Source: Baffinella frigidus (taxonomy: Eukaryota; Cryptophyceae; Cryptomonadales; Baffinellaceae). Taken from it: a stretch of 18,124 bases of DNA. The notes beneath the pieces are model-generated. The model did no database searches. It was given only the letters and a program-made list of their open reading frames with translations, and had not been told where the DNA came from. The position numbers were made by a program, and so were the translations under genes. The stretch's first letter is position 1; each line of letters begins with the position of its first letter. Below are positions 6,476-12,541 of the stretch, one piece after another. The stretch covers positions 164,485 to 182,608 of the forward strand of contig MU646974.1 in assembly GCA_026770585.1 (NCBI GenBank). The letters run 5' to 3'.

Positions 6476-6738
6476 GGGTTTCGGGTTCGGGTTTCGGGTT
6501 CGGGTTTCGGGTTCGGGTTTCGGGTTCGGGTTTCGGTTTCAGGTTCGGGTTTCGGGTTCGGGTTTCGGGTTCGGGTTTCGGTTTCAGGTTCGGGTTTCGG
6601 GTTCGGGTTTCGGTTTCGGGTCTCGGGTTTCGGGTCTCGATTTTTGGGTTTCGGGTTTCGGTTTCGGGTTAACCCGGGTTTGGGTTTCGGGTTCGGGTTT
6701 CAGGTTCGGGTTTCGGGTTCGGGTTTCAGGTTCGGGTA
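6476..6738 (+). repeat. Main TTCGGG/TTTCGGG array (13-bp period)
   Basis: About 260 bp dominated by the 13-mer TTCGGGTTTCGGG, one 6-nt plus one 7-nt telomere-variant unit, with scattered TTCAGG and TTTTGGG. The G-rich strand is plus. Long open frames here encode only GFGFRVRVSGSG-like repeats and are artefacts. Confidence 0.92.
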
Positions 6739-6759
6739 GGCGCTGCTTCCATCAGCGCC
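6739..6759. repeat. Hairpin at the centre of a telomere-variant foldback
   Basis: GGCGCTG-CTTCCAT-CAGCGCC is a perfect 7-bp stem joining the G-rich array on the left to its inverted C-rich counterpart on the right. Confidence 0.85.
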
Positions 6760-6829
6760 GAACCTGAAACCCGAACCCGAACCCGAACCTGAAACCCGAA
6801 CCCGAATCCCGAACCTGAAACCCGAACCC
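6760..6829 (-). repeat. Inverted (C-rich) telomere-variant array
   Basis: GAACCTGAAACCCGAACCCG and similar units, the inverse of the array at 6670-6738. Together they form a foldback with arms of about 70 bp. It is followed by J copy 4 (6830-6866). Confidence 0.88.
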
Positions 6830-6975
6830 GCCAGCCACTCCTCGCGACCCCACTTTCTGCCGAACCGCGCCAGGTCACAAGTCCCTTTTTCACACACACA
6901 CACTCGTTCGCAAATCCTGGTACAAATTGCTTTTAAAAGACATTATACCCGCGGCAAAGAGCTCCAATTCCTATC

Positions 6976-7018
6976 ACTTTTGGCGTGATTCCTGGGTAGA
7001 ATCAACTTTACACGAGCG
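6976..7018 (+). repeat. I repeat, single copy
   Basis: ACTTTTGGCGTGATTCCTGG then GTAGAATCAACTTTACACGA, the inverse of 3652-3690. The surrounding 6880-7136 holds no other feature that I can support. Confidence 0.75.
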
Positions 7019-7136
7019 AAATGTCGTTTAACTACACGATCTGCAAAATTGAAGTCGTGACCTGGCGCGGCACAACAGCCGCACCGTCAGTGAATGGAAA
7101 GGAGTCAAGCCCGCCCGCCACATCGCGGTATTAGAG

Positions 7137-7235
7137 TAGTATTAAGTTGATCACTTTTTAAAAGGCTGGGGGGCCTCTCTCGAGGTCCCCATGGCGCACA
7201 CCATGTGAGGGTAATAAAGAAGAAGAGGAAGAAGC
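7137..7235 (+). repeat. N repeat, copy N2
   Basis: The plus-oriented partner of 4508-4611, ending in the ATAAAGAAGAAGAGGAAGAA tail. C2 follows within about 15 bp. Confidence 0.82.
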
Positions 7236-7245
7236 AGTGTCTGCA

Positions 7246-7432
7246 GAACTCTAGAGGGGCCTATTTAAAACCGGTGTGCTTTTAAAAGTGGCATTTGTGT
7301 AGTAACGTTCGTTGATTGGTCACGCAACTCTGCATATATTGCACAGTCACGAGGTTGGAACACCATATCCTGGTACAAATATTTACAACCCCACATGTAA
7401 TTTCATCCTTGAGTGTTCTCGAGTGGTTCTGC
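7246..7432 (+). mobile_element. Family C palindromic element, copy C2
   Basis: CTCTAGAGGGGCCTATTTAA on the left; CCTGGTACAAATATTTACAA and TTCTCGAGTGG on the right. The left end has lost roughly the first dozen bases compared with C1 and C3. The right flank is the O repeat. Confidence 0.8.
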
Positions 7433-7491
7433 AGGAGAAAATAACACCGCACGGTACGTGACTGCCATGGGGTATCGCGCCTACTCGGTAG

Positions 7492-7566
7492 TCCCAAGTC
7501 CACTTTAGGATCCTAAGTCCACTTTAGGATCCCACTCTAGGAACCCAAGTCCACTTTCGGATCCTA
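7492..7566 (+). repeat. AAGTCCACTTTAGGATCC tandem repeat
   Basis: Three units of AAGTCCACTTTMGGATCC, with spacers, form the end of O copy 2. The O copy at 6390 has AAGTCAACTTTAGGA once. Confidence 0.8.
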
Positions 7567-7573
7567 GAGCGCC

Positions 7574-7593
7574 TACTAAGACTGCAGTCTTAG
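7574..7593. repeat. Perfect 20-bp palindrome
   Basis: ACTAAGACTGCAGTCTTAGT lies immediately left of the truncated B7 copy. Confidence 0.85.
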
Positions 7594-7595
7594 TA

Positions 7596-7669
7596 TACAG
7601 TAGGCCTATGCCTAGGGCCCTATGGTGGTCCTAGGGGGAAGGCGGTTTCTTATGAGCGAGGTACCCCTG
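7596..7669 (+). mobile_element. Family B, left-truncated copy B7
   Basis: Begins inside the core (ACAGTAGGCCTATGCCTAGG) and ends with a complete right TIR, then TA at 7670-7671. The left third is missing. Confidence 0.9.
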
Positions 7670-7673
7670 TACT

Positions 7674-7712
7674 AGGACTGCCAGTTACTCTGCGCGACCC
7701 CACTTCCTGGAG
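7674..7712 (+). repeat. J repeat, copy 5
   Basis: GGACTGCCAGTTACTCTGCG then CGACCCCACTTCCTGGAGG, here without an adjacent telomere-variant array. Confidence 0.7.
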
Positions 7713-7739
7713 GAGGCAAGACTAGCCGCACCATCAGTA

Positions 7740-7856
7740 CAGGAGTACCTCGCTCATAAGAAACCGCCATCCCCTAGGACCCTACAGCAGACCTATGCCT
7801 GGAGCCCTGTGGTGGTCCTAAGGGGGGTGCGGTTTCTCATGAGTGAGGTGCCCCTG
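7740..7856 (+). mobile_element. Family B MITE, copy B8 (117 bp, TA target)
   Basis: Full length with more changes than the other copies (CAGGAGTACCTCGCTCATAA on the left; right end TGAGTGAGGTGCCCCTG). TA flanks are at 7738-7739 and 7857-7858. It is probably an older copy. Confidence 0.92.
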
Positions 7857-7879
7857 TAATGGCCATGGTATCTTCTCCG

Positions 7880-8128
7880 CTCCAAAGTTGACGGATGTGT
7901 TCCTACGCTAAGGTAGGTAGACTCGGTTGTACATTTAGGTCTTTAGGTCATTTAATTAAGAAGCATTTACTGGTCTTAGTTCGTCCTTTAGGTCCTTTAG
8001 GTTTTAATTTCGAGCCCTCTCTGGACGCCTTAAGTTTATGGTCCGACGTCATAAGTTCAATAAAAGTCTCTTCCCTCTTTCCTCAACCCCAGGATGTCAA
8101 CTTAAGAAAAGTCCGCCAACCCGACTGA
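7880..8128 (+). other. AT-richer island with a 77-codon frame, probably non-coding
   Basis: The stretch is richer in A/T than its surroundings and has no repeat partner that I could see. A frame from 7895 to 8128 (begins MCSYAKVGRL) matches no family I know. Short direct motifs such as CCTTTAGGTCCTTTAGG and an AATAAA (8059-8064) are present. The ends AAGTTGAC (about 7884) and GTCAACTT (about 8096) are inverted, so a foldback element of about 220 bp is possible. Confidence 0.3.
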
Positions 8129-8165
8129 GGCAGAGCTAGGGGGTACCGCTGGACTTTTCAGCAGG

Positions 8166-8210
8166 CTTTTCTGCACCAAGCCCCCCTAGTAGGGGGCTGG
8201 AGCGGAAAAG
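8166..8210. repeat. Imperfect hairpin with AGCCCCC stem
   Basis: CTTTTCTGC..AGCCCCC-CTAGTA-GGGGGCT..GCGGAAAAG. It has palindromic arms with small bulges and no visible TSD. Confidence 0.6.
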
Positions 8211-8247
8211 ATGACGCGACGCCCTGGACCCGGAAGTGGCGCGGGCT

Positions 8248-8365
8248 CCGTGGACCCTACGGTAGGCGACCCGTAGGGGCATAGGTGGGTTCCTACGGAT
8301 AAGGTAACGGAAAGGTGGCCCGATTTGGGCCGAAAAGCCCTTCATAGCCCGCTGTGTGGTGTGTC
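8248..8365 (+). repeat. H repeat, copy H3
   Basis: GGACCCTACGGTAGGCGACC, TAGGGGCATAGGTGGGTTCC and CCCGCTGTGTGG in the same order as in the long duplications at 9917 and 10608. The core is itself a palindrome around the CCTACGGTAGG motif. Confidence 0.82.
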
Positions 8366-8373
8366 CTCAAGTA

Positions 8374-8470
8374 CAAATCCGTCAACTTTGGAGTGGAAAA
8401 GACCTCAAATCCGTCAACTTTGGAGTGGAAAAGACCTCAAATCCGTCAACTTTGGAGTGGAAAAGACATC
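8374..8470 (+). repeat. 32-bp tandem repeat, three units
   Basis: Near-identical units with period 32 (GTCAACTTTGGAGTGGAAAA starts at 8381, 8413 and 8445). A single unit recurs at 8930-8957. The units are adjacent without spacers, so this is not a CRISPR array. Confidence 0.93.
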
Positions 8471-8524
8471 TGGACTTTTCCGCTGGCGTAGGGGTGCGAC
8501 GCGACCAAGAGAATCGCAGGGATC

Positions 8525-8664
8525 TCATATGGAAACACTTATAATCTATAAACTGGATTCAGTGAAAATTACTACACAAGACGATATTGAATAGTAGTAT
8601 TAAAGAAGATGTGTAGTAATTTTAATTGAAATTCAGTTTATAGATTATAAGTGTTTCCATATGA
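8525..8664. mobile_element. Family A MITE, copy A3 (140 bp)
   Basis: Almost perfect TIRs: TCATATGGAAACACTTATAA and on through CTATAAACTG. It is flanked by GATC (8521-8524) and CATC (8665-8668), a 4-bp duplication with one change. The inner motif is AAAATTACTACAC with inverse GTGTAGTAATTTT. The long, well-matched arms suggest a relatively young copy. Confidence 0.92.
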
Positions 8665-8677
8665 CATCGCATAGATC

Positions 8678-8821
8678 GCATCTCGAAAGACAACTGAATC
8701 AGTTCATTCTCAATAGGAGGTTGCATATGAGAAATTAGTTAGGGCATAGTAAATTTAATTAGGCCCCCATATTAAAAGAAAACGCTAATTAGGGAACTGA
8801 TTCAGTTATCTTTCGAGATGA
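8678..8821. mobile_element. Element Q: 144-bp palindromic MITE, TSD GATC
   Basis: The TIRs CATCTCGAAAGACAACTGAA and CATCTCGAAAGATAACTGAA continue to TCAGTTC, and are flanked by GATC at 8674-8677 and 8822-8825. Length and TSD size match family A, but the sequence is different. The interior is AT-rich with CTAATTAGGG motifs. Confidence 0.9.
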
Positions 8822-8925
8822 GATCACTACTAGCCAAGGGGATTTCGTATTAGTCAACTTGGCCCCTATTTCCAAGGACAGCGCCGGTGGCGGACTATTC
8901 AAAAGTTGACAAGCTGGGTATGCGG

Positions 8926-9062
8926 TACAGATCCGTCAACTTTGGAGTGGAAAGACCTCTGGACTTTTCCGCGGGCGTACGGGCGAGAGGAGACGAACAA
9001 GATCGCGGGGATAGCGTAGATCAGCGCTGAGCCGAGGAACGCGCCTGTGACGCCCGACACCT
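8926..9062 (+). repeat. P repeat, copy P2 (empty site for A3, Q and B9)
   Basis: One 32-bp-repeat unit, TGGACTTTTCCGCGGGCGTA, then ATCGCGGGGATAGCGTAGAT without interruption, then CAGCGCTGAGCCGAGGAACG. It is homologous to P1 and P3, which carry different insertions within about 12 bp of each other. Confidence 0.88.
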
Positions 9063-9095
9063 ACAGAGGCAGACCGTCAGGTTGCGAGCCTCTTA

Positions 9096-9196
9096 TCCCT
9101 TAAGTGGCCAGCCGGTCAAAATTGACCCGCAAGAGGTCCTAGGCAGGTCCTAGGGCCCTACCGTAGCGTGTTTGAGCCTACTGAGCACTTAGGGGA
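9096..9196. mobile_element. Family E MITE, copy E2 (101 bp, TA target)
   Basis: The left end is TCCCTTAAGTGGCCAGCCGG and the right end CACTTAGGGGA. TA flanks are at 9094-9095 and 9197-9198. The core is CCTAGGCAGGTCCTAGGGCC, in the opposite orientation to E3. Confidence 0.88.
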
Positions 9197-9202
9197 TAAA
9201 GT

Positions 9203-9425
9203 AAAAAGGCTCCAAACAAGGGAGCCTTCTCGAGAGAGAGAAGCCCAGGCAGCGCCTGGCGCCCTCGTAGGCACGGGGCCGTCCGCTGCAAGGCGGCGGC
9301 TCCATCACCACTGGGGCCAGGCTCCTGAAACGGGTGTGTCTTGGAAGAAGGTTAAGTGAACTGGGCGACTACTTTAGACGTTCGTCTGAAAAGCAAAAAG
9401 GCTCCAAACAAGGGAGCCTTCCCGA
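9203..9425. repeat. Two copies of an AAGGCTCC hairpin repeat
   Basis: AAAAAGGCTCCAAACAAGGG then AGCCTTC occurs at about 9204-9230 and 9394-9421, each forming AAGGCTCC-AAACAAG-GGAGCCTT. The second copy abuts a telomere-like array. They resemble bacterial terminators in shape, but the context is eukaryotic and no gene precedes them. Confidence 0.75.
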
Positions 9426-9568
9426 GGGTTTCGGATTTGGGGTTTGGAGTTTGGGGTAGAGTTTAGGGGCTAGGGATAGGGGCTCCGGTTTTAGGGTTCA
9501 GGGTTCAGGGTTCAGGGTTCAGGGTTCAAGGTTCAGGGTTCAGGGTTCAGGGTTCAGGGATTTGGGTG
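9426..9568 (+). repeat. TTCAGGG telomere-variant array
   Basis: Starts as mixed TTTGGGG/TTTAGGGG and becomes about nine near-perfect TTCAGGG units (9494-9560). The G-rich strand is plus. Confidence 0.92.
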
Positions 9569-9601
9569 AGACGAGACGAAGCGGGTCACGGGGATAGCAT
9601 A

Positions 9602-9821
9602 CATCACCATAGGGCCCTAGGCATTTATCCGGGGAAACCTATTTTTCTTTAGTTTGATGGTAAGGAAAATTACTACATAATTTTTTTAATATTACTAATA
9701 AGAACGAATTGTGCAGTAATTTTCCTTGCCGTCACACTAAAGAAAAATAGGTTTCCCCGGACAAGCATGGGCCTACTGTAGGCTCCTAGGGGGGCTTGGT
9801 TTCCTATGCGCGAGGTACCCC
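9602..9821 (-). mobile_element. Family B, left-truncated copy B9, with A4 inside
   Basis: CATCACCATAGGGCCCTAGG on the left and a full right TIR on the right, with TA at 9600-9601 and 9822-9823. The P2 empty site shows the TA duplication. Without A4 it is only about 76 bp and lacks the left TIR. Confidence 0.87.
9625..9764. mobile_element. Family A MITE, copy A4 (140 bp, TSD GCAT), nested in B9
   Basis: The ends are TTATCCGGGGAAACC and, inverted, TTGTCCGGGGAAACC. GCAT at 9621-9624 and 9765-9768 duplicates the B core. The arms continue TATTTTTCTTTAGT. Inner motifs are AAAATTACTACAT and GTGCAGTAATTTTC. The terminal sequence is divergent, but length and layout are those of family A. Confidence 0.9.
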
Positions 9822-9869
9822 TGTAGATCAGCGCTGAGCCGAGGAATGCGCCTGTGACCCCCCGACACC

Positions 9870-9898
9870 TTAGGGTTTAGGGTTTAGGGCTTAGGGGC
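9870..9898 (+). repeat. Short TTTAGGG tract
   Basis: About four TTTAGGG/TTAGGG units directly after P3. It is an interstitial telomere-like tract. Confidence 0.85.
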
Positions 9899-9916
9899 TG
9901 CCTCGGGAAGGTTTCC

Positions 9917-10158
9917 GACCGTGACAATCCTGGTTTCCACACAGCGGACTTCGAAGGGGGTTTGAACAACCCCTAAGCAATATGACCTAGGACCCTACGG
10001 TAGGCAACCCGTAGGGGCATAGGGGGGGTTCCTACAGATACGGTAACAGAAACTCGAGCTCTCAGGGCCCGAAAATCCCTTCGAAGTCCGCTGTGTGGTA
10101 GGGCGGAACCTTGCCGGGATTTGAGCGGAGAATGCCGACCGTGACCGAGGACGCGACC
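9917..10158 (+). repeat. 240-bp direct duplication, copy 1 (H1)
   Basis: From GTGACAATCCTGGTTTCCAC through the H core (CCTACGGTAGGCAACCCGTA) to GAGGACGCGACC. It is highly similar to 10608-10851; differences are scattered and mostly A/G. Both copies keep the same minus-strand frame open, but the changes are not concentrated at third positions, so I treat it as non-coding. Confidence 0.9.
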
Positions 10159-10178
10159 TAGCTTTACCAGAGCACACA

Positions 10179-10440
10179 ACTTTTGGCGTGTTTCCTGGGC
10201 AATAATCCAATAGTTGACTTAGGAATCTATTCACAAGGGTTGACTCAGGAATCTGTTCACACGCCTCGTGTTGAGCTTTGCCATAGCTCACAACAAATGG
10301 ACGTTTTAGGGGTTTGTGGGAAAGCCTGCACGGAAAGCGTGCAGGTACGTGACCAATTGCTGACTTTTGGCGTGTTTCCTGGGCAATAATCCAATAGTTG
10401 ACTTAGGAATCTGTTCACAAGGGTAGCCTCGTGTAAAACA
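10179..10440 (+). repeat. I-derived repeat in two direct copies
   Basis: ACTTTTGGCGTGTTTCCTGG plus GCAATAATCCAATAGTTGAC and TTAGGAATCTRTTCACAAGGG occurs at 10179-10240 and 10370-10430. The first copy has an extra diverged half unit (GGTTGACTCAGGAATCTGTT). Confidence 0.88.
10325..10345. repeat. Hairpin CCTGCACG-GAAAG-CGTGCAGG
   Basis: A perfect 8-bp stem with a 5-nt loop between the two I-derived copies. No associated gene. Confidence 0.75.
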
Positions 10441-10477
10441 GAGAGAGACCTTTATTAATACCAAATGCCCTCCGATA

Positions 10478-10578
10478 CAGGGGTACCTCGCTCATGAGAA
10501 ACTGCCACCCCCCTATGACCACCATAGGGCCCTAGGCATAGGCCTAATGTAGGGTCCTAGGGGGGGGCAGTTTCTTAT
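10478..10578 (-). mobile_element. Family B, right-truncated copy B10
   Basis: CAGGGGTACCTCGCTCATGA on the left with TA at 10476-10477. It stops after TTTCTTAT, lacking the final 16 bases of the 117-bp element, and joins the sequence before H2. Confidence 0.9.
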
Positions 10579-10607
10579 ACCTTGCCGAGATTTGAGCAGA
10601 GGATGCC

Positions 10608-10851
10608 GACCGCGTGACAATCCTGGTTTCCACACAGCGGACTTCCAAGGGATTTTGAATAACCCCTAAGCGATAAGACCTAGGACCCTACGGTAGGCAA
10701 CCCGTAGGGGCATAGGGGGGGTTCCTACGGATAAGGTAACGGAAACTCGGGCTCTCAGAGCCCGAACATCCCTTCGAAGTCCGCTGTGTGGTAGGGCGGA
10801 ACCTTCCCGAGATTTGAGCAGAGGATGCCGACCGTGACCGAGGACGCGACC
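10608..10851 (+). repeat. 240-bp direct duplication, copy 2 (H2)
   Basis: Partner of 9917-10158. Its end continues into CGTCACCAGCGTCGCCATCG, which is shared with 11415-11521. Confidence 0.9.
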
Positions 10852-10963
10852 GTCACCAGCGTCGCCATCGTCTGCGAACACGCCAGGATTAGTCAACCAG
10901 GGATGTTCTGCGAACAAGAGAGGATTAGTCAACCAGGGATGTTCTGCAAACAAGCCAGGATTA
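10852..10963 (+). repeat. 36-bp tandem repeat, three units
   Basis: GTCTGCGAACACGCCAGGAT, GTTCTGCGAACAAGAGAGGA and GTTCTGCAAACAAGCCAGGA each begin a 36-bp unit containing TTAGTCAACCAGGGAT; the last unit is incomplete. There are no spacers. Repeated in shorter form at 11454-11521. Confidence 0.9.
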
Positions 10964-10971
10964 TCTTAGTA

Positions 10972-11072
10972 TCCCTTAAATGCCCAGTAGGATCATACGC
11001 CCTACGGTAGGGCCCTAGGACCTGCCTAGGACCTCTTGCGGGTCGATTTTGACCGGCTGGCCACTTAAGGGA
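10972..11072. mobile_element. Family E MITE, copy E3 (101 bp, TA target)
   Basis: TCCCTTAAATGCCCAG on the left and, inverted from the right, TCCCTTAAGTGGCCAGCCGG. TA flanks are at 10970-10971 and 11073-11074. It is inserted in the GTATAC at the edge of F2. The core is GCCCTACGGTAGGGCCCTAG. Confidence 0.92.
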
Positions 11073-11074
11073 TA

Positions 11075-11239
11075 CGTTGTATACTTGGTGATATACGACT
11101 CTGGGTAGGTGGCCTTTCGACATGTTCTTGTCTCGTGTTGGGGTTGTTGGGTTGGTGGCTGCTATCGGATTACTCGACGTGAGGTGATAGACTCAGGGGG
11201 GGGAGGCGACACGCGACAAGAACATGTCGAAAGGCCACC
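11075..11239 (-). repeat. F repeat copy F2 with inverted half, 25-bp perfect arms
   Basis: CGTTGTATACTTGGTGATAT (the inverse of F) leads to GGTGGCCTTTCGACATGTTC. The arm 11108-11132 is perfectly inverted at 11215-11239, forming a foldback around TTGGGGTTGTTGGG and GATAGACTCAGGGG. Confidence 0.87.
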
Positions 11240-11312
11240 GGGGCTTCCCCGGAGGCGTCAACTAAACCGGAGGTACATATTCAATTTAAACCTGTTAAGT
11301 TAAATCACGTGT

Positions 11313-11393
11313 GTGCTATCTTATGGGTGGGGTTTGTGCTATGGTAAAGCCACGTCGAGGCTAAGATAGCCAATAACACCCGTAAGATAGCAC
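11313..11393 (+). mobile_element. R palindromic element, copy R1 (81 bp)
   Basis: The ends are GTGCTATCTTATGGGTG and, inverted, GTGCTATCTTACGGGTG. A second inner pair GCTATGG / GGCTAAGATAGCC is present. R2 at 13533-13612 is the inverse copy, and similarity continues outside through GGAAGCTAGGATTC, so the repeated unit is larger than the palindrome. Confidence 0.83.
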
Positions 11394-11414
11394 GCAACGG
11401 AAGCTAGGATTCCG

Positions 11415-11521
11415 GCCGTGACCGAGGACGCGACCGTCAGCAGCGTCGCCATCGTCTGCGAACACGCCAGGATTAGTCAACCAGGGATGGTCTGCGAACA
11501 AGAGAGGATTATTTTCTGCGG
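11415..11521 (+). repeat. Third copy of the H2 tail and 36-bp repeat
   Basis: GCCGTGACCGAGGACGCGAC then CGTCAGCAGCGTCGCCATCG matches 10829-10935 closely. Confidence 0.87.
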
Positions 11522-11560
11522 ACAAGACAGGAATCTCTGGTCAGTCAACCGTCTCAACTG

Positions 11561-11613
11561 CCACTCGAGGGGGTTAGGGTTTAGGGGTTAGGGTTTAGGG
11601 GTAAGGGATTAGG
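11561..11613 (+). repeat. CCACTCGAG followed by TTTAGGG/TTAGGGG tract
   Basis: A C/L-type end motif abuts irregular telomere-like units (TTAGGGTTTAGGGG and similar). G-rich strand plus. Confidence 0.85.
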
Positions 11614-11690
11614 CGTCCGGGGCAAGGATCGACAAACAGCCCTCACAGTGGGAGAAAACAGTCTCTTCGGGGCCCCTGATTTGTAGCAGC

Positions 11691-11881
11691 CCACTCGAGA
11701 ATGCTAAAAGATCCTATTTACATGTGGGGTTGTGAATATTTGTACCAGGATAGGGTTTTCCAACCTCGCGCCTGGACTCATTTCGCCTAGTTATGTGACC
11801 GATTAACAAAAGTTACTAAAGAAATGCCCACTTTCAAAAGCACATCGGTTTTAAATAGGCCCCTCTAGCATTCTCGTGTGG
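11691..11881 (-). mobile_element. Family C palindromic element, copy C3 (191 bp)
   Basis: Inverse-oriented. CCACTCGAGAATGCTAAAAG on the left; GGCCCCTCTAGCATTCTCGT on the right. Landmarks TTTGTACCAGGATAGGG and AGTTACTAAAGAAATGCCCA match C1 in reverse complement. Both TIRs appear complete. Confidence 0.85.
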
Positions 11882-11882
11882 T

Positions 11883-12121
11883 TGTTGTCCGCCGACCAAG
11901 ACCAGATTCTGGTACCGGCTTCAGGTGAAAGCCCTGAGGTTGGGCGACCCCTTCCAAGAATCCCTCTGTGTGGGACGCAGGCTCAGCGCGAACGCAACAG
12001 GGGCACCTGTCGGGGGGTTAAGATCTAGTGCGTAAGCCCCTCTAGCATTGTGGCGTGGCGGGAATCGCGACGGTCTGCATCGCGCACGTTTTTCTGCCCA
12101 GACAAAAAAACGTTTTTTGTT
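11883..12121. other. Stretch with no assigned feature
   Basis: About 240 bp with no repeat partner that I could identify apart from CCCCTCTAGCATTGTGGCGT near 12040, which resembles a C end. Contains short frames only. Confidence 0.4.
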
Positions 12122-12214
12122 TCCTAAACCCTAAACCCGAAACCTGATGGTGCCCAGGAGGACCCGGGAGCGTTGGGGAGAGGTTGATGGCCTGGCGCGC
12201 GAACGCTGAACACA
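12122..12214 (+). repeat. CCCTAAA tract and T repeat, copy 1
   Basis: CCTAAACCCTAAACCCGAAA (12124-12143) precedes CCTGATGGTGCCCAGGAGGA. The T unit (about 71 bp) recurs at 13301-13371 with few differences (CCCGGGAGCGTTGGGGAGAG shared). Confidence 0.83.
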
Positions 12215-12229
12215 CCCTAAACCCCAATC

Positions 12230-12370
12230 TCATAGGAAAACGGTTGAAATATAAAACTTTTTGACAATGAAATTTACTGCGCACAATGAGTTTTACTAGT
12301 GATATTAAAGCAACCGTGGAGTAATTTTCATTGAGTCCAATGGTTTTAAATTAAAACCGTTTCCCTATGA
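12230..12370. mobile_element. Family A MITE, copy A5 (141 bp, TSD AATC)
   Basis: The ends are TCATAGGAAAACGG and, inverted, TCATAGGGAAACGG. Flanked by AATC at 12226-12229 and 12371-12374. It is closest to A1 (ACCGTTT..TTTTAATT arms; GTTTTACTAGT centre) in the opposite orientation. Confidence 0.92.
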
Positions 12371-12406
12371 AATCCTAGATGACACGTCGGGAAGCGCTCT
12401 CGGACT

Positions 12407-12432
12407 CTATTGTCGAAATGGGCTTCGCGCTA
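12407..12432 (+). mobile_element. Solo end of element S
   Basis: CTATTGTCGAAATGGGCTTC then GCGC is identical to the left end of S at 12833-12857. It is joined directly to G2. Confidence 0.8.
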
Positions 12433-12511
12433 CCGTAGGCCGTAGGGCTCCTATGACCAAAACGTCCTAGGAGTTTGGCCTACAGTAGTAGGAGGTCCTA
12501 GGCAATGCCGT
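12431..12511. repeat. G element, degenerate copy G2
   Basis: TACCGTAGGCCGTAGGGCTC and CCTACAGTAGTAGGAGGTCC then TAGGCAATGCCG match G1 with the loop ACCAAAACGTC in inverse orientation. The left arm is eroded. Confidence 0.75.
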
Positions 12512-12541
12512 AGGCCTAACTACCCCATTTTTGGGAAGCGC

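Larger units (their letters stand above)
8471..8845 (+). repeat. P repeat, copy P1, carrying elements A3 and Q
   Basis: TGGACTTTTCCGCTGGCGTA and AATCGCAGGGATC resume after A3 as GCATAGATC and after Q as GATCACTACTAGCCAAGG. P2 (8926-9062) is empty at both points. Confidence 0.82.
9567..9870 (+). repeat. P repeat, copy P3, carrying B9 with A4
   Basis: GGGTCACGGGGATAGCATA, then the B9/A4 insertion, then TAGATCAGCGCTGAGCCGAG and GACACCT. P2 is uninterrupted here with a single TA. Confidence 0.87.

Noticed and set aside
6013-6767. Frames of 100-127 codons rich in GFGFRVRVSGS
   Set aside because: They translate the TTCGGG/TTTCGGG arrays; several overlapping frames are open simply because the repeat lacks stops.
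8374-8470. Possible CRISPR array
   Set aside because: Three adjacent 32-bp units without spacers form a simple tandem repeat; the same holds for the 36-bp units at 10852-10963.
9203-9425. Rho-independent terminator-like hairpins (AAGGCTCC stems)
   Set aside because: No upstream gene, no consistent T tract, a eukaryotic context, and the sequence is a dispersed repeat.
9973-10953. Shared peptide PPMPLRVAYRRVLG in H copies
   Set aside because: The DNA is repeated in both orientations and differences between copies are not concentrated at third codon positions.
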